DNA of 5,203 bases. Origin: Patescibacteria group bacterium. Its GTDB lineage: Bacteria > Patescibacteriota > Microgenomatia > Levybacterales > UBA12049. The stretch covers positions 1 through 5,203 of the forward strand of contig JAMCZG010000004.1 in assembly GCA_023485715.1 (NCBI GenBank), written 5' to 3'. Both the position numbers and the translations under genes were made by a program. Each line of letters opens with the position of its first letter. Positions within the stretch are counted from its first letter, which is position 1. The notes below the pieces were generated by a model. The model saw nothing but the letters and a program-made list of their open reading frames with translations, was not told the DNA's origin and ran no database searches. Positions 4,659 to 5,203 of this stretch are shown in pieces.

Positions 4659-4889
4659 ATGCCAGAAAGGCTAAAATGTTCTTATCCGGGTTGCGTTGAT
4701 TGGTGTAGTGATGCTGTTTCCCATGAGCATGGAGCGGAAATACCTGCAAGAAAACAATATTCCCCGGGAGACAAAAGTGGAGAATATCCGGTCGGAGTTT
4801 TAGAGGGGTCTGTAGAAAGTTGTGGAAAAGTGACTCGTCATGGCGGCATAGAGGTCTGTAAGCAAGCAGGATTTGTCAGGACTGCATAA
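4659..4889 (+). CDS. Small Cys/His-containing protein of unknown function, 76 aa
   Basis: I do not recognise this protein. It starts 1 nt after the stop of the 169-aa gene and ends directly against the stop codon of the convergent gene at 4890. The 76-residue product contains Cys7, Cys12 and Cys16, then His22 and His24, and later Cys55, His61 and Cys67. That could make one or two metal sites or disulfides, but the spacing matches no zinc-finger pattern I know. The rest is Gly-rich and polar (PGDKSGEYPVGVLEGS), with no signal peptide or membrane segment. Codon choice looks coding, with no rare-codon run, and the reading frame fills the space between its neighbours. No Shine-Dalgarno precedes the ATG, but an extended -10 promoter ends 11 nt upstream, as for other genes here. 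A non-coding 230-bp spacer is the alternative. Confidence 0.6.
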   Translation: MPERLKCSYPGCVDWCSDAVSHEHGAEIPARKQYSPGDKSGEYPVGVLEGSVESCGKVTRHGGIEVCKQAGFVRTA

Positions 4890-5203
4890 TCAATTTCTTA
4901 TAAAAATCCCAGAATATTTATCTTTGTAGATTAATTTCCATTTGTTTTCCTTTGTTAGATTAATTAACCGGTCATAAATAGGTTTGGATGGTGAAACATA
5001 AACTATGTCGAATTTTCCTTTATCGATATCTTTAAGATTTTGTTCGTAAGCATAATAATCCAAAAATCCGCTGTATCCGGATTTATTCCTCCAAAACGGC
5101 ATTCTTCCGTCGATCGTCGGTTTTATTTCGGGATAATTCCAAATAAGCCACCCTCCCCAATTATAAAGCGTTAGCAATTTTTCTTTGTCGTATTTTTGAT
5201 GTC
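4890..5203 (-). CDS. GT-C-type membrane glycosyltransferase-like protein, C-terminal end (partial)
   Basis: The frame is open to the right edge of the window, so this is the last 103 residues of a longer protein; the TTG at 5177 inside it is not a start. The visible part contains YNWGGWLIWNYPE, then IDGRMPFW, then a stretch ending FDIVYVSPS and a final W-K-L-I-Y-K-D-K strand. This order (N-WGG-L-W-PE, IDGR, a "this subunit knows" strand, W-LVY-D) is what I know from the extracytoplasmic C-terminal end of large multi-spanning proteins related to dolichyl-phosphate-mannose-type glycosyltransferases. Those use lipid-linked sugars on the outer side of the membrane. The membrane helices and catalytic loop would be outside the window, so the assignment is from the tail alone. 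It ends in TGA, directly abutting the convergent 76-aa gene, with no terminator between. Confidence 0.65.
   Translation of the reverse strand, partial: HQKYDKEKLLTLYNWGGWLIWNYPEIKPTIDGRMPFWRNKSGYSGFLDYYAYEQNLKDIDKGKFDIVYVSPSKPIYDRLINLTKENKWKLIYKDKYSGIFIRN

Noticed and set aside
4393..4749. Minus-strand ORF of 118 codons over the 169-aa and 76-aa genes
   Set aside because: It is antisense to the membrane-anchored protein, whose signal anchor, linker and domain are coherent; its composition is typical of a reverse-strand shadow.
5175..5177. TTG as the start codon of the last minus-strand gene
   Set aside because: The frame stays open to the window edge and the protein resembles only the tail of a much longer membrane protein, so this is an internal leucine codon.

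Overview
The window looks like a piece of an AT-rich bacterial genome, most likely from the Candidate Phyla Radiation (Patescibacteria; a Microgenomates- or Katanobacteria-like lineage is my guess). This is inferred from four things: the very compact layout with overlapping or abutting genes, an unusually short threonyl-tRNA synthetase, a DegV protein, and small Thr-Pro-rich membrane-tethered proteins. TAA, TAG and TGA all end genes at sensible places, so nothing suggests recoding of UGA. There are no rRNA or tRNA genes, mobile elements or CRISPR arrays.

Left part, minus strand (about 2470 down to 1): a translation operon reads thrS - infC - rpmI - small ORF - rplT, then the first codons of another gene that leaves the window. 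thrS and infC overlap by 17 nt, and infC and rpmI by 44 nt. The 128-nt gap between rpmI and rplT is filled almost exactly by a 41-codon ORF encoding a very basic peptide. The operon makes ThrRS, initiation factor IF3 and ribosomal proteins bL35 and bL20. The infC-rpmI-rplT order is the classic conserved one, with thrS upstream as in several bacteria.

Middle: a 184-aa HD-superfamily hydrolase on the minus strand, 46 nt upstream of thrS, is divergent from a plus-strand DegV-family (fatty-acid-binding) gene. Their 56-bp shared intergenic region holds two face-to-face promoter-like elements, each -10 lying on the other's -35 position.

Right part, plus strand: degV is followed by a 169-aa protein with an N-terminal membrane anchor, a Pro/Thr/Asn/Gln-rich tether and a C-terminal domain, then by a 76-aa Cys/His-containing orphan. 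These converge, stop codon against stop codon, with the C-terminal end of a minus-strand GT-C-type membrane glycosyltransferase-like protein that runs off the right edge.

The most interesting overall pattern is regulatory. thrS, degV, the 169-aa gene and the 76-aa gene all lack a Shine-Dalgarno sequence, and each has a good -10 element (three with an extended TGn motif and a -35 at 17 bp) ending only 7-13 nt before the start codon. This predicts leaderless or nearly leaderless mRNAs at operon starts, while at least rpmI inside the operon has a recognisable Shine-Dalgarno. The other two main points are the apparently undescribed small basic ORF between rpmI and rplT and the ThrRS that lacks its TGS and editing domains.
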